DNA of 64,000 bases, from assembly GCA_902620895.1 (NCBI GenBank), contig CACNJU010000007.1, forward strand, positions 1 to 64,000, in the 5' to 3' direction. Each line of letters starts with the position of its first letter. Within the stretch, counting starts at the first letter, position 1. A program made the position numbers and the translations under genes. The DNA comes from an uncultured Prochlorococcus sp. (lineage in GTDB: Bacteria; Cyanobacteriota; Cyanobacteriia; PCC-6307; Cyanobiaceae). The notes under the pieces are model-generated. The model saw only the letters and a program-made list of their open reading frames with translations, was not told the DNA's origin and searched no databases. Below, one piece after another: positions 1-10,171 of this stretch.

Positions 1-2
1 AT

Positions 3-92
3 TTTTCATTAAAAGATGGATTGATAACTCAAAAAGAAAATATCCCTAGTTCCACGTTAGAGAAGCTAAGGATATTTACTGATTCTTATTAG
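3..92 (+). CDS. 3' end of a protein-coding gene, probably mtnP (partial)
   Basis: An open frame enters from the left edge and ends at a TAG at 90-92. The visible residues (FSLKDGLITQ and onwards, ending FTDSY) look like a soluble C-terminus. Prochlorococcus genomes usually carry 5'-methylthioadenosine phosphorylase (mtnP) next to psbJ in convergent orientation, so mtnP is proposed from gene order, not from a motif. Only 29 codons are visible, so the identity is uncertain. Confidence 0.45.
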   Translation, partial: FSLKDGLITQKENIPSSTLEKLRIFTDSY

Positions 93-134
93 GATTTTTG
101 ATATAAGTGATTATTAGTTCAAAGTAAGGAATTG

Positions 135-332
135 TTAGCCTCCAGCTCCTACTCCTTGATATGAACCATAGAAGAATATTCCTAAAACGAAGATAACTGC
201 AATTCCACCTGCTGTAGCGACAAGCCATAGAGGGAGAGTACCTTCAGTCCATCTTCTTTCCCATGCAACTGCTGGTCTACCATCGGGAAGTCTATCTGGA
301 ATTCTTCCATCAGGTCCTTTTAATTTACTCAT
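135..332 (-). CDS. psbJ: Photosystem II protein J
   Basis: This 65-residue small subunit of photosystem II is a single-span thylakoid protein near cytochrome b559 that affects electron flow at the acceptor side. It has a polar N-terminus ([20 protein letters not shown]) that is typical of Prochlorococcus PsbJ. One hydrophobic helix follows (about residues 36-56), then the family ending YQGVGAGG. It is the last gene of the minus-strand psbE-psbF-psbL-psbJ cluster, 9 bases after psbL, so it is almost certainly cotranscribed. The start is an ATG. Confidence 0.97.
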   Translation of the reverse strand: MSKLKGPDGRIPDRLPDGRPAVAWERRWTEGTLPLWLVATAGGIAVIFVLGIFFYGSYQGVGAGG

Positions 333-341
333 GATTTTAAT

Positions 342-461
342 TTAATTGAAAAAGTAACTGGAAAATAAAATTCCCAATACAAAAACTGATAATAAGCCTA
401 AATATAGGCTTGTACGATTAAGTTCAACTGGAACTTTGTTAGGATTTTCGTTTACTTGCAT
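342..461 (-). CDS. psbL: Photosystem II protein L
   Basis: This 39-residue photosystem II subunit contains the conserved [19 protein letters not shown] block followed by one transmembrane helix and the ending SSYFFN. PsbL sits at the dimer interface and influences QA and plastoquinone function. The frame is open further upstream, but the family always starts at MQVNENPNK, so the ATG at 459-461 is chosen. It lies 11 bases downstream of psbF and 9 bases before psbJ in the cytochrome b559 operon. Confidence 0.97.
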
Positions 462-472
462 GATAGTGAAAT

Positions 473-619
473 TTATCGGGCTACGAATTGCATTGCAGCA
501 ATAGAACCTAAAAAGAATACTGATGGAATAGCTAGAGCGTGTACTGCTAGCCAACGGACAGTAAATATAGGATAAACGCGGACTTCCGCAGCCTGCATTG
601 GAGCTTGAGAATTAGTCAT
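473..619 (-). CDS. psbF: Cytochrome b559 subunit beta
   Basis: This 48-residue gene is read directly from the sequence between psbE and psbL. It translates as [17 protein letters not shown] followed by [16 protein letters not shown] and ends AAMQFVAR. The single helix carries the heme-ligand histidine in RWLAVHALA. PsbF pairs with PsbE to bind the b559 heme in the photosystem II core. The ATG at 617-619 starts 2 bases after the psbE stop, consistent with one psbEFLJ transcript. Confidence 0.97.
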
Positions 620-621
620 TG

Positions 622-870
622 TTATTTTGTTCTTAAATCTAGTTGAGATTTAGCTTCATATCTTTGTGTTACGACAGGTGCTTTAGATTCAGATGATTGG
701 AAATAACTATCTGGACGAGGAGTCCCGAAAGCATCGTAGGCTAAGCCTGTATATACAAATAAGAAGCCTGCTATAAAGATAGCTGGTAATGTTACTGCAT
801 GAATAATCCAGTATCTAATACTGGTGATTATTTCAAAGAATGGGCGTTCACCCGTTGAACCTGCGGCCAT
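622..870 (-). CDS. psbE: Cytochrome b559 subunit alpha
   Basis: PsbE is the heme-binding alpha subunit of cytochrome b559, needed to assemble photosystem II. The protein (82 residues from the chosen start) begins [20 protein letters not shown]. The heme-ligand histidine lies in [11 protein letters not shown], followed by one membrane helix and a lumenal tail ending LDLRTK. A GTG two codons upstream (874-876) is possible, but the ATG at 868-870 matches the family start. It is the first gene of psbE-F-L-J, with ycf48 135 bases upstream on the same strand. Confidence 0.96.
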
Positions 871-936
871 AATCACAAATGTTTACCCTATGATCTTACA
901 GTGTAAAATCATAAGTTCGCGAAGAAATTAACAGGT

Positions 937-965
937 TGGTTACAGACAGTTGCTAAATCTGTCAA
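937..965 (-). promoter_or_regulatory. Candidate promoter of psbEFLJ
   Basis: On the minus strand a perfect TTGACA (965-960) is followed after 17 bases by TAACCA (942-937), a weak -10. A TATGAT further downstream is an alternative -10 but has no good -35 at the right distance. The site lies in the 134-base gap between ycf48 and psbE. This is inferred from the sequence only. Confidence 0.3.
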
Positions 966-1004
966 AATTTATTTTTTTTTTCTATTTACTGAAGTTATTC
1001 AAAG

Positions 1005-2021
1005 TTAGCTATTCCATTTAAGGATATAACCACGCTCGCCAAGTACAAAACCTTTTTGATTATCTAAAGCGTCTTTATCAAGAAAAACTATTTTAATGTA
1101 GTTTGTTGGCAATTCAGAAGCAATAGGATCTTTATTCCAAGTTTTACCTTGATCTTTACTTACTATTAAGGTTCCATTACCCCCGCCAGCCCATATATCA
1201 CCATTTGGGTCCCATCCCATGTCAAGATAATTGTATCCATTAAGGATAGGTATAATAGGCTTTGACCAATTTTCTAGGTCATTAGTATCTTCATTAAATC
1301 TAATTTCTGCTCCTCTAGAAAGCATCCATAAACTTCCTTCTGGATTAAAACCAATACTTTGAACTCTTTTGCTACTAGCTCTTTGATGAGCTATCCAAAC
1401 ATCACTATCTTTTTCTAAAGTAGAAAAGAAATTACCCAGACTACTTACGCTGACATAATCTCCTTTATTAGTTCTTCTTAAATCTCTTACACCTCCAGAA
1501 CCAGATGCGTCTACAACTTTTGCATTCCATGATTCACCACTATCTGCTGTTTCGTAGATGGCACCCGCAGTGGTAGCCAATTCTGCAGCACCCGCATCAA
1601 CGGTAGTTATTAGAAAAGGTTGGCCTGGTAATTTGTTACCTAGAGATAAGCGAGTCCAATTCTTTCCGGCATCAAGTGTATGCATAACTAATGAGGGCTG
1701 TCCTATTAACCATCCCTCTTCACCTTTAAAGTCAATGTCTAACAGACGAAAGTTCTCTTCACTTGGTAAATCTAAATTTCTTTTCTCCCAAGTTTCTCCT
1801 CCATCATTAGATTCCATAATAAGTCTATTAGAACCTACTAAAAATCCATTTTTATCATCTATAAAATCAACATCTAAAGCATTAGCCTGGTCCTCAAACT
1901 GAATTGTTTTCCAAGGGCTGCTATCACTCATCTTTACTCCTGTAGAGGAACAACTGCTCAATACAAAACAAAGAATAATAGATAAAAGAAGATTTGGAAT
2001 CCTAGTAAAAATTTTTTTCAT
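1005..2021 (-). CDS. ycf48: Photosystem II assembly factor Ycf48 (HCF136 family)
   Basis: Ycf48 binds newly made D1 and helps form the photosystem II reaction centre; it acts on the lumenal side of the thylakoid. The 338-residue protein starts with a lipoprotein signal ([20 protein letters not shown], then LSSC) with the lipobox cysteine at about residue 24. The body has repeated propeller-blade motifs: [25 protein letters not shown] and [10 protein letters not shown]. This matches the seven-bladed propeller known for the family, and the length is normal. It lies 9 bases after the rubredoxin gene and upstream of psbEFLJ, the usual cyanobacterial assembly cluster. Confidence 0.96.
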   Translation of the reverse strand: MKKIFTRIPNLLLSIILCFVLSSCSSTGVKMSDSSPWKTIQFEDQANALDVDFIDDKNGFLVGSNRLIMESNDGGETWEKRNLDLPSEENFRLLDIDFKGEEGWLIGQPSLVMHTLDAGKNWTRLSLGNKLPGQPFLITTVDAGAAELATTAGAIYETADSGESWNAKVVDASGSGGVRDLRRTNKGDYVSVSSLGNFFSTLEKDSDVWIAHQRASSKRVQSIGFNPEGSLWMLSRGAEIRFNEDTNDLENWSKPIIPILNGYNYLDMGWDPNGDIWAGGGNGTLIVSKDQGKTWNKDPIASELPTNYIKIVFLDKDALDNQKGFVLGERGYILKWNS

Positions 2022-2030
2022 TTATATATA

Positions 2031-2459
2031 CTAATGCAAAGAGTACAAAGAAAGGAACATAGCAGCAGCAAATGCCAGACCTCCAAAAATCAATATATTT
2101 TTTTGTCCAGGAGGTAAGCTGTTAAATCCAAACCCATAAACTAAATTTTCTTCAAAACCACTAGGTTTAGATTTAGGACCTATGTCTTTATAAAAATTTT
2201 TACCAGCTCGACAAACAGGGCAAGCGAAGGTATTCCCATCCAACTCTGAAAAAGGCGTGTTTTTAGGTATGTTTAATTTTTTATTACCTTCAGACGGATC
2301 ATAAATATATCCACAACTCCTACATTCGAATCTATTTTGTTCTAGATTAAGAGTAGGTTGTTCAACATTTACTCCTGAGGAGTTTTCAGAAAGATTACCT
2401 TTCTCAGAGTTTCCAACTATTTTGTTTTCCTCAGAGGTTGGTTGAAAGTTTTCACTCAC
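2031..2459 (-). CDS. rub: Membrane-anchored rubredoxin (RubA type)
   Basis: The 142-residue protein has a disordered N-terminal segment of about 45 residues. A rubredoxin domain follows with two iron-binding pairs, FECRSCGYIYDPSEG and FACPVCRAG. One C-terminal membrane helix (about 118-138) completes it. In cyanobacteria and plastids this rubredoxin is required for photosystem assembly, and its gene sits next to ycf48 and psbEFLJ as here. It probably shares a transcript with ycf48. The ATG at 2457-2459 diverges from ndhC across a 77-base spacer holding both promoters. Confidence 0.95.
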   Translation of the reverse strand: MSENFQPTSEENKIVGNSEKGNLSENSSGVNVEQPTLNLEQNRFECRSCGYIYDPSEGNKKLNIPKNTPFSELDGNTFACPVCRAGKNFYKDIGPKSKPSGFEENLVYGFGFNSLPPGQKNILIFGGLAFAAAMFLSLYSLH

Positions 2460-2536
2460 GGTTTATTATTGTTCTTTAAGAACTTTAAAAGATTTTGCTT
2501 AATTAAGCGAATTTTATTCAAAATTAATTTTTTAAG

Positions 2537-2899
2537 ATGTTTTTATTAACTGGCTATGAATATTTTTTAGGATTCCTTCTCATTGCCGCAGCTGTGCCAG
2601 TTCTAGCTTTAGTTACAAATCTCATCGTTGCCCCAAAAGGCAGAACAGGGGAAAGAAAACTTACATATGAATCAGGAATGGAGCCTATAGGAGGAGCATG
2701 GATTCAATTTAATATTCGTTATTACATGTTTGCCTTAGTTTTCGTTATATTTGATGTTGAGACAGTATTCCTTTATCCTTGGGCGGTTGCCTTCAATAGA
2801 CTAGGCTTATTAGCTTTTATTGAGGCTTTAATTTTCATTGCAATACTTGTTATCGCTCTGGCATACGCATGGAGAAAAGGTGCTTTAGAATGGAGCTAA
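2537..2899 (+). CDS. ndhC: NDH-1 subunit 3 (NdhC)
   Basis: NdhC is a membrane subunit of cyanobacterial NDH-1, the ferredoxin-dependent complex that reduces plastoquinone in cyclic electron flow, respiration and CO2 uptake. The 120-residue protein has three hydrophobic helices (about 8-30, 63-84, 90-112). It carries the conserved loop [20 protein letters not shown] and [12 protein letters not shown], which lines the quinone-coupling region. It is first in ndhC-ndhK-ndhJ, four bases before ndhK. Confidence 0.97.
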   Translation: MFLLTGYEYFLGFLLIAAAVPVLALVTNLIVAPKGRTGERKLTYESGMEPIGGAWIQFNIRYYMFALVFVIFDVETVFLYPWAVAFNRLGLLAFIEALIFIAILVIALAYAWRKGALEWS

Positions 2900-2903
2900 A
2901 AAC

Positions 2904-3638
2904 TTGAATCCACAATTATCCCCAAAAGCAATAAGAGAAATCCGAGAGGGAACATGCAATCCTATTGGAGCACCTCAGGTTACTACAGATTTAAGCGAAA
3001 ATATTATATTGACAAGTTTAGACGATCTTCATAATTGGGCTAGACTAAGCAGTCTATGGCCTCTCTTGTATGGAACAGCTTGTTGTTTTATAGAATTTGC
3101 TGCCTTAATCGGATCTCGATTTGATTTTGATAGATTTGGATTAGTACCTAGAAGCTCGCCAAGGCAAGCAGATTTGCTAATAGTTGCAGGTACAGTAACG
3201 ATGAAAATGGCTCCAGCCCTAGTAAGACTTTATGAACAAATGCCTGAACCAAAATATGTAATTGCCATGGGTGCTTGCACAATCACAGGTGGAATGTTCA
3301 GCGCAGATTCTACAACTGCTGTAAGAGGCGTTGATAAATTGATACCAGTTGATTTATACCTTCCAGGATGCCCACCAAGACCAGAAGCAATTTTTGATGC
3401 TGTTATTAAATTAAGAAAAAAAGTTGGTAATGAATCAATTTTAGAGCGCACAAAAACAGAGCAAACCCACAGATACATAACATCTGATCATGAAATGAAT
3501 CTCGTTTTCTCTGAAAATACAGGTGAATATCTAAACAAAACTTCAGCTAACGTAATAACCCCTTCCAAAAAAGAAAAAATAACCGAATTACCTGAAAATA
3601 CCGAAAAAACTGAAATTATTAATCCTGTAGAAGATTGA
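2904..3638 (+). CDS. ndhK: NDH-1 subunit K (NdhK), N2 iron-sulfur subunit
   Basis: NdhK holds the terminal [4Fe-4S] N2 cluster that passes electrons to plastoquinone. The four ligand cysteines are visible: the pair at about 60-61 (GTACCFIEF), about 125 (MGACTITGG) and about 156 (LPGCPPRPE). The C-terminal 50 residues are a low-complexity tail rich in N, E and K. Translation starts at a TTG (2904-2906) closely following ndhC. The stop overlaps the ndhJ start by one base, implying translational coupling. Confidence 0.97.
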   Translation: MNPQLSPKAIREIREGTCNPIGAPQVTTDLSENIILTSLDDLHNWARLSSLWPLLYGTACCFIEFAALIGSRFDFDRFGLVPRSSPRQADLLIVAGTVTMKMAPALVRLYEQMPEPKYVIAMGACTITGGMFSADSTTAVRGVDKLIPVDLYLPGCPPRPEAIFDAVIKLRKKVGNESILERTKTEQTHRYITSDHEMNLVFSENTGEYLNKTSANVITPSKKEKITELPENTEKTEIINPVED

Positions 3639-4168
3639 TGGAAAAAGACGGTACAGCCACATCCTCAGATACTTCAATAGAAAAAGAAGGGTTTATAAGC
3701 CAATCTTTGTCTAAAGATGGAATTCCAAATCAATCTTTATCTGATGATCACATAGGAATTGAAAACATTTCTGTGGAACCTAGCAAATTATATGAAGCAG
3801 TATCTGCCTTAAGAAATTACGGTTTTAATTATCTCCAATGTCAAGGAGGATATGATGAGGGACCAGGAAAAAATCTCGTGAGTTTCTACCATTTTATAAC
3901 TGTTGATGATTTACAAAAAATTGAAAAAATTAAAGAAGTCAGATTAAAAGTTTTCCTAAAAAGAGATTCTGATTTATCAATCCCTAGTTTGTATAAAATT
4001 TTTAAAGGAAGCGATTGGCAAGAAAGAGAAACTTTTGATATGTATGGAATAAATTTTATTGATCATCCAAATCCCAAAAGACTATTAATGCCCGAAGATT
4101 GGAGAGGATGGCCATTAAGGAAAGATTATATTCAGCCAGATTTCTACGAACTTCAAGATGCTTATTAA
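3638..4168 (+). CDS. ndhJ: NDH-1 subunit J (NdhJ)
   Basis: NdhJ is the NuoC-like peripheral subunit of NDH-1 next to NdhK and NdhH. The 176-residue protein has a variable N-terminus of about 40 residues, then the conserved core. The signature is [20 protein letters not shown] followed by [16 protein letters not shown]. The ATG at 3638-3640 shares one base with the ndhK stop. Its stop overlaps that of the convergent YvcK gene in a shared TTAA. Confidence 0.96.
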   Translation: MEKDGTATSSDTSIEKEGFISQSLSKDGIPNQSLSDDHIGIENISVEPSKLYEAVSALRNYGFNYLQCQGGYDEGPGKNLVSFYHFITVDDLQKIEKIKEVRLKVFLKRDSDLSIPSLYKIFKGSDWQERETFDMYGINFIDHPNPKRLLMPEDWRGWPLRKDYIQPDFYELQDAY

Positions 4169-5550
4169 TTTAATTTTTTTAATTTTCGGTATATAAACAT
4201 AACTGCTCTTGCAAGTCTCCTTGGATCATGTCTAAGAGTTGGAGTTATTCTTCTTGAATACAATGGTGCTTGCAAAACATAATAACCCTCAGATAATAAT
4301 TTTTCTTTATTACATTGGACAGGCTCTGCCCCTCTACTTTCGTAATAGTCTACTAATGGAGATTTTTCGAATTGAGTCTGAGATAATATTGAGTTAAAAA
4401 TTCGAGTATTAACTCCAAAATTTGATAATTGTTTTTCTATTGCTTTGATATGTTGATAGACATCGAGTCCATCTGTTTCTCCAGGCTGAGTCATCAAATT
4501 ACTTATATAAATTTTAGGAGCATTACTTTGCAATAAGGCATCTACTATCTCTGGTACTAAAAGATTAGGCAATAAGGAAGTGTATAGACTACCTGGGCCG
4601 AGAACAATTAAATCAGCTTCTTTTATAGATTCAAGAGCACTTGGTAGAGCTGATGGATTTTCTGGTAAGTAACCAATTCTCGAAATTAATTTTTTTGATT
4701 TACTGATCTTGCTTTCACCATAAATTTTTTCACCATCTTCTAATTCGGCCCACAACATAACATCAATATTTGTTGCAGGTAAAACTTGACCTTGTACGGC
4801 CAAAACCTTACTAGAGGCTTGAACTGCTTTTTCTAAACTGCCTGTAATTGTTGTTAAAGCTGACAAGAATAGATTTCCAAAACTATGACCTTCGAGACCA
4901 CTTCCCCCTGAAAATCTGTACTGAAATAATCTTGTTAAAGTAGGTTCTTCGTTTGATAAGGCTGCCAAACAATTTCTAATATCTCCTGGAGGTTGTACAC
5001 CTAATTGTTTTCTGAGAATTCCACTACTTCCACCATCATCAGACACAGTTACGATTGCTGTAATATTGCTACTGTAATTTTTTAAGCCTTTCAGTAAAGT
5101 CGATAATCCTGTACCGCCCCCAATTGCAACAATATTTGGACCTCTATTTAATTTACTTTTAACTCTTAATGCATCAACTAAATATGTATCTTTTTCTGGA
5201 ACAAGCGCTTTTTGAATAGAATTAATACTTCTATTTTGTCCAATCCCGATTAATATTAGTCCAATAAAAAAAATCAATGGTCCCATTAATGAAACAGGCA
5301 AAATACGTGTTAAACCTGTAATTACCCCAAAAAAGATTTCAATAAGCCAATAGAGCGGTCTTAAATTTGTCCAAATTACCAAGCCAAATAATGTAGTCAA
5401 AAATCCTATCGCCGATGTAAGCATCCATCTTTTTATTACCAGTCCTGGCAAAAGCCAACTCAAAATTCTTAAGATTTTGTTTAACAAGACAAAATTAGTC
5501 TTTTTAAAGTTTTTATAGTGCCTTCTTACCCTTTTTTTACGCTTATTCAT
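4165..5550 (-). CDS. YvcK/CofD-like protein (gluconeogenesis factor family)
   Basis: The 461-residue protein belongs to the YvcK family, which binds UDP-N-acetylglucosamine and in Bacillus affects cell-wall and central carbon metabolism. About 115 N-terminal residues form a membrane-anchored extension with two or more hydrophobic segments (about 43-65 and 85-103). The cytosolic domain opens with [18 protein letters not shown] and has [35 protein letters not shown] and [16 protein letters not shown], all typical. The membrane extension is usual in cyanobacteria. The exact role in this organism is not established. Confidence 0.88.
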   Translation of the reverse strand: MNKRKKRVRRHYKNFKKTNFVLLNKILRILSWLLPGLVIKRWMLTSAIGFLTTLFGLVIWTNLRPLYWLIEIFFGVITGLTRILPVSLMGPLIFFIGLILIGIGQNRSINSIQKALVPEKDTYLVDALRVKSKLNRGPNIVAIGGGTGLSTLLKGLKNYSSNITAIVTVSDDGGSSGILRKQLGVQPPGDIRNCLAALSNEEPTLTRLFQYRFSGGSGLEGHSFGNLFLSALTTITGSLEKAVQASSKVLAVQGQVLPATNIDVMLWAELEDGEKIYGESKISKSKKLISRIGYLPENPSALPSALESIKEADLIVLGPGSLYTSLLPNLLVPEIVDALLQSNAPKIYISNLMTQPGETDGLDVYQHIKAIEKQLSNFGVNTRIFNSILSQTQFEKSPLVDYYESRGAEPVQCNKEKLLSEGYYVLQAPLYSRRITPTLRHDPRRLARAVMFIYRKLKKLN

Positions 5551-5680
5551 TAAAAAACCTCTTAAATTATTTTTCTCAAATTTCTAGACTATATAAAATC
5601 ATTATAAATCAAATTCATACATCCTTTTTTTATTTCTAAAAATAGGCAAAATAAAATATATAGACGTTTTTATATAAGTT

Positions 5681-6466
5681 TTGAAAAAATCAAAGCATGC
5701 AGTTGAAACAAAAAACCTCTCAATAAGCTGGGGGGAAGTTAATGTGCTTAATCAAATAAATTTTGAACTTAATGATGGAGAAAAATTAGCTATTGTTGGC
5801 CCCTCAGGTTCTGGTAAATCAACCATATTAAAAATATTAGCAGGACTAATTTTACCTACCAAAGGAGAATTAAGAATATTTGGTGAGAAGCAAACATATT
5901 TGAGATTAGATCAAAATAATCCACCTGATGTAAGACTAGTTTTTCAGAACCCGGCTTTGTTAGGATCTTTAACTATTGAAGAAAATGTTGGCTTTCTCCT
6001 TAAGAGAAATAAAAACCTATCTAAAAATTTAATTCACGAAATAGTATGTGAATGCTTAGCTGAAGTAGGATTATTTAATGTTGAGAATAAACTCCCAAAT
6101 GAATTAAGTGGAGGCATGCAAAAAAGAGTGAGCTTTGCTAGAGCTTTAATTACTGATCAAACTCTTACTACAAAAACTAAACCCTTATTACTTTTTGATG
6201 AACCAACTGCAGGCTTAGATCCAATTGCCTCATCAAGAATTGAAGATTTAATTAATAAAACAAATGATAAAGCTAGCGGATCATCTATTGTGGTTAGCCA
6301 TGTTCTTAGTACTATAGAAAGGACTTCAGATAAAGTTTTAATGCTTTATGGGGGTAAATTTAGATGGGCAGGTTCAATCGATGAATTTAAAGAGAGTAAT
6401 GACCCCTATGTATTTCAATTTAGGAATGGAAAACTCGATGGTCCAATGCAACCCAAAGACATTTAG
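5681..6466 (+). CDS. ABC transporter ATP-binding protein (Mla/TGD-type lipid importer)
   Basis: This 261-residue ATPase has Walker A GPSGSGKST, a Q-loop in LVFQNPALLGSLT, the signature LSGGMQKRVSFARAL, Walker B LLLFDEPTAGLD and the switch histidine in VVSHVL. The MQKR after LSGG is typical of the MlaF/TGD3 group that drives phospholipid transport. It starts at TTG 5681 and is followed after 5 bases by an MCE protein, which supports that role. The permease (MlaE/TGD1-like) is not in the window. Confidence 0.88.
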   Translation: MKKSKHAVETKNLSISWGEVNVLNQINFELNDGEKLAIVGPSGSGKSTILKILAGLILPTKGELRIFGEKQTYLRLDQNNPPDVRLVFQNPALLGSLTIEENVGFLLKRNKNLSKNLIHEIVCECLAEVGLFNVENKLPNELSGGMQKRVSFARALITDQTLTTKTKPLLLFDEPTAGLDPIASSRIEDLINKTNDKASGSSIVVSHVLSTIERTSDKVLMLYGGKFRWAGSIDEFKESNDPYVFQFRNGKLDGPMQPKDI

Positions 6467-6471
6467 ATATT

Positions 6472-7317
6472 ATGCGTAGAAGCTTACGAGATTCAATAGT
6501 TGGGTTTTCCTTATTAGGGGGAATTTTAATATTCACATTTTTTTCTTTCTGGCTCAGAGGAGTAAGATTATCTTCAAAAAATTGGTATCTTTTTGCAGAA
6601 TTTAATAACGCAAGCGGTTTATCAAAAAAATCTCCAGTTACTTACAGAGGAATTTTAGTAGGATCGATAGAAGATATCTTGTTTACGAACGAATCAATTA
6701 AAGCAAAAATAGTTTTAAATAATCCTGAAATTATTCTTCCTAGGCCAGCATTTGCAAGGGTAGTTACAAATTCTTTCCTTGGAGGAGATGTTCAAGTCGC
6801 TTTAGAAACTAGTGATAAGACAATTCCCAAAAACATTGCAAAACCTATATCCGAAAAATGCGATACCAAGTTAATTATTTGTCAGGGAGATACTATCACT
6901 GGTAAACAACTATCAAGTCTCTCAAATATAACTAATAGAATTAGCCAACTTCTAAAAGAAACAAATCAAGAAAACTTAATTGAGAACATCGTGAACTCAA
7001 TTGACCAGTTTGATAGCACGCAAGAAAATCTTGATGAATTAATTTATTTGTCCAAACAAGAATTACAAAGAATTGAACCTCTAATAAAAGAAATTACAAT
7101 TGCTGCTAATCATTTGAATAACATTTTGTCTACTATTGATGACAAAGAAACCCTTAATGATATTAAATTGACAATTAATGCTGCTAGGTCTATCTCAACC
7201 AAAATAGATGATATGAGTGATGATTTTAAAAAATTAACACAAGATAAAGAATTAACTAAATCTATAAGAGATCTAACGATTGGACTTTCAAAATTCCTTA
7301 ACGAAATTTACCCATAA
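6472..7317 (+). CDS. MCE-family substrate-binding protein (MlaD/TGD2-like)
   Basis: The 281-residue protein has one N-terminal membrane anchor (about residues 9-28). An MCE domain follows (about 38-115): FAEFNNASGLSKKSPVTYRG, then GSIEDILF and the hydrophobic pore-loop region. A long helical C-terminal region (about 140-275) is rich in charged and amphipathic residues. MCE proteins form rings that guide lipids between membranes. It is cotranscribed with the upstream ATPase. The substrate is not visible; by family it should be a phospholipid or other membrane lipid. Confidence 0.85.
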   Translation: MRRSLRDSIVGFSLLGGILIFTFFSFWLRGVRLSSKNWYLFAEFNNASGLSKKSPVTYRGILVGSIEDILFTNESIKAKIVLNNPEIILPRPAFARVVTNSFLGGDVQVALETSDKTIPKNIAKPISEKCDTKLIICQGDTITGKQLSSLSNITNRISQLLKETNQENLIENIVNSIDQFDSTQENLDELIYLSKQELQRIEPLIKEITIAANHLNNILSTIDDKETLNDIKLTINAARSISTKIDDMSDDFKKLTQDKELTKSIRDLTIGLSKFLNEIYP

Positions 7318-7324
7318 GAAATAT

Positions 7325-9460
7325 TTAGAATTCATTTATTGCATTTAAAGCCATAGCTGCGATTGCTTTATCTGTAGCTTTTGGCAGTTGAACATATTTA
7401 CCTTGAGCTGCCTCTGCTAATTCTTTACCAAATCCACTCGCTATAAATTTTCTCTCTGTATCAATAACTAAAAGTTTTATTCCAAGCATGGGATATTTTG
7501 CAGCGATATCAAGAACCTCTTGTTTTAAATTGATATCTTCATTATCTTTTCCTTCAACCTCATTTTGTCCTAGAGATAATCCTAATGGTACATTTCCTCT
7601 TCCATCAGTAATCCCCACAACAATCACTTGACCTATATCTCCTGTTGAAAGAGCATTTTTTGCTACTTTTGCTGATTGTGTTAGTCCATGTGCCAAAGGA
7701 GATCCTCCACCACAAGGCATTGTTTCCAATCTTCTTTTTGCAGCAGTTATTGATCTTGTTGGTGGCAAAAGCACTTCGGCCTGATTACCTCTAAAAGGAA
7801 TAAGGGCTACTTCATCTCTATTCTCATATGCCTCTGTTAAAAGTCTTATGACAGCACCTTTGGCACTTTGCATTCTATTTAAAGCCATTGAGCCACTAGC
7901 ATCAACTAGGAAAATTACTAAAGCTCCCGCCTTTTTTTGAAGAAGCTTTGCCCTAAAATCATTTTCTTCAATAATTATGGATTTATTGGGATTCCTTAAT
8001 CTTCTTGATTTTTGATAAGGAGCGGCAGCTCGTAATGTTGCATCTACAGCAATTCTTTTGACTTTACCTCTTGGAATTATGGGTTTTACATATCTTCCTC
8101 TACTGTCACTAAATATGACTGATCTACTACCACTATTCCCTGCTTTTGCCTTAGCTGATGAAAAAAACAATAAATCAGGATCAACATTACATGCCTCAGG
8201 ATCTAGTATGAATTCTTCAGGTATTTCGGGAGTAGATTCTTCTTCTCCATCAGAATTATCTTCTTCTTGTTCTTGTTCTTGGTCTTGCTCATTATCATTT
8301 TCACTAGTCTCAGGTTCAGACTCTTCATTGTTTGATTGAGGTGGGGGTGGTGGACTCTGATCCTCTGGAGGTGGTGGTTGAATATCATCATCTTCTGGAG
8401 GTATTTGCATTGCTCGTGGAAGAATGACTAACCTTACTGCTACTTTTAGGTCTTCAGAATTTACATTCTCATCGCCTCTAAGAGCTGCATTAGCCTTTGC
8501 TACTTTCACTGCAAATAATTCTGACCTATGCCCTTCTACTCCTCCTCTAAGAGATTCATTAACTAAATAAGTTATTTGCTCTTTTGTTATCTTGACATCC
8601 TTTAACCATTGCCTTGCCAAAATTAATTGAGTAGATAAATTATCAGATTCTTCCGACCATTTTTCTGAAAATTTTATATTATTTTCTGCGTGTGATAAAA
8701 CAGATTTTGTAATTTCAACTCTTTGAGCATTATCAATTGATTGATCTGCGGAAAGCACAATAGCAAAACGATCTAAAACATGATCTCTTAAAGCACCTTC
8801 TTCAGGATTATAAGTTGCTATTAAAAGTGACTTACAAGGGTGAGAAAGACTTAAACCATCTCTTTCAATATTATTTTTCTCTCTTCCTGTAGCTTCAAGA
8901 ATTAAATTTACTATACCATCATCCAATAAATTTATATCATCTACATAGAGAACACCTCTATGAGCCTCTGCCAAAATTCCAGGCTGAAAAACTTGTTCCC
9001 CCGTACTTAATGAGGCAGCGACATCAATTGATCCAACAAGTCTGTCTTCAGTTATGCCAATGGGAACTTGAATAAATGGAGCCTCTCTTACTTTTTTTGG
9101 AATTTCTTCAGTTTGATTCAAATAATCACTTCCAATTAATTCCTCTAACAATTTATTAGTACTACTATCCCATTCAGCTGGTTTATCTGGATCTAGATTC
9201 CTACCAATAGGTCTTAATGTAGTATTACTATTTGTACTTGTTAGCTTTTCCAGGATTAATTCATTATCTAATACCTCTATAGGAGGGAGTAAAGTATGCA
9301 AACCCCTTGCTAATACTGACTTTCCAGTACCTCTTCCGCCAGCGATAATCACTCCTCCTAAACTAGGATCAACTGCTGCCAAAAGCAAAGATAATTTCAA
9401 TAAGCTATGACCCGTAATTGCCGCCAAAGGGAAAGCTCTAAAAGAATCCTTCGAATTCAT
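7325..9460 (-). CDS. chlD: Magnesium chelatase subunit D
   Basis: ChlD, with ChlI and ChlH, inserts Mg2+ into protoporphyrin IX, the first committed step of chlorophyll synthesis. An N-terminal AAA+-like domain has [21 protein letters not shown] proline-rich and acidic linker follows ([14 protein letters not shown], then about 35 mostly D, E, N, Q and S residues). The C-terminal von Willebrand A domain has the metal-site motif [11 protein letters not shown]. From ATG 9458-9460 the protein has 711 residues; the frame is open to a GTG at 9506-9508 (727). The ATG is preferred because the family starts a few residues before [10 protein letters not shown], and AAGGAG-like bases lie upstream of it. 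Confidence 0.95.
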   Translation of the reverse strand: MNSKDSFRAFPLAAITGHSLLKLSLLLAAVDPSLGGVIIAGGRGTGKSVLARGLHTLLPPIEVLDNELILEKLTSTNSNTTLRPIGRNLDPDKPAEWDSSTNKLLEELIGSDYLNQTEEIPKKVREAPFIQVPIGITEDRLVGSIDVAASLSTGEQVFQPGILAEAHRGVLYVDDINLLDDGIVNLILEATGREKNNIERDGLSLSHPCKSLLIATYNPEEGALRDHVLDRFAIVLSADQSIDNAQRVEITKSVLSHAENNIKFSEKWSEESDNLSTQLILARQWLKDVKITKEQITYLVNESLRGGVEGHRSELFAVKVAKANAALRGDENVNSEDLKVAVRLVILPRAMQIPPEDDDIQPPPPEDQSPPPPPQSNNEESEPETSENDNEQDQEQEQEEDNSDGEEESTPEIPEEFILDPEACNVDPDLLFFSSAKAKAGNSGSRSVIFSDSRGRYVKPIIPRGKVKRIAVDATLRAAAPYQKSRRLRNPNKSIIIEENDFRAKLLQKKAGALVIFLVDASGSMALNRMQSAKGAVIRLLTEAYENRDEVALIPFRGNQAEVLLPPTRSITAAKRRLETMPCGGGSPLAHGLTQSAKVAKNALSTGDIGQVIVVGITDGRGNVPLGLSLGQNEVEGKDNEDINLKQEVLDIAAKYPMLGIKLLVIDTERKFIASGFGKELAEAAQGKYVQLPKATDKAIAAMALNAINEF

Positions 9461-9544
9461 TAAATCTTTTGTTTCTCCTTTTTCTTGTAACTCGGGGTTC
9501 AAAATCACTTTAAAAATGCCTGATATAGAATTTATCCAATAACT

Positions 9545-10120
9545 TTGTTTTTTGTAGTGGAATTATCAAATCTTAATATCAAAAATGGACTATGTATATC
9601 CCTAGGAGCAAATATTGATAGTAAATTCGGAAGCCCTCTTGAGTCACTATTGATTTGCAAACCCAAAATTGAGAAAATAATAAATGATTGGGGAGATAGT
9701 TCTAACAAAAAAAAAGAAGAGAAAATCAAATTTCATGCAAACTTTTTTTGGTCTTCAATTTATGAGACATTACCCCATGGTGTTGATAATGAGCAGCCAA
9801 ATTATTTAAATACTCTATTACTTATAAAAAGTAATTCTTTTCCACAACCATCAAATAAAAAAGCTAAATTACTTCTAACAGAGCTAAAGAACTTAGAGAG
9901 ATTTTTTGGACGAGAAGAGACTCCAAAGGGCAAAAAATGGCTATCAAGATGTCTCGATTTAGATATTCTTTGGTGGGAAGATTTTCATATGGTTGATGAG
10001 GAATTAACAATACCTCACCCTAGATTCATGAATCGGAATTTTGTTATTACGCCACTATCTGAAATCTTAAGTAGAAGCCAAAAAATCACAAAATTTGATA
10101 CCCCAAAATGGTCTATATAA
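9545..10120 (+). CDS. folK: 2-amino-4-hydroxy-6-hydroxymethyldihydropteridine pyrophosphokinase
   Basis: FolK transfers pyrophosphate from ATP to 6-hydroxymethyl-dihydropterin in folate synthesis. The 191-residue protein has the N-terminal SLGANID block and the conserved PLDLDILWW-like segment ([14 protein letters not shown]). The active-site [15 protein letters not shown] follows. The first possible start is TTG 9545, with GTG at 9557 as an alternative; no ATG precedes the conserved core. It diverges from chlD across 84 bases. Confidence 0.93.
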   Translation: MFFVVELSNLNIKNGLCISLGANIDSKFGSPLESLLICKPKIEKIINDWGDSSNKKKEEKIKFHANFFWSSIYETLPHGVDNEQPNYLNTLLLIKSNSFPQPSNKKAKLLLTELKNLERFFGREETPKGKKWLSRCLDLDILWWEDFHMVDEELTIPHPRFMNRNFVITPLSEILSRSQKITKFDTPKWSI

Positions 10121-10171
10121 ATGATTTACAAAACCAAAAAATAACTGTTAGGCTATTTTTATTTAGAGATT

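Noticed and set aside
1558-1902. 114-residue open frame on the plus strand inside ycf48
   Set aside because: It is a shadow frame of ycf48, with no ribosome site and odd composition.
8058-8391. Open frames on both strands over the chlD linker
   Set aside because: They arise from the low-complexity acidic linker codons of chlD.
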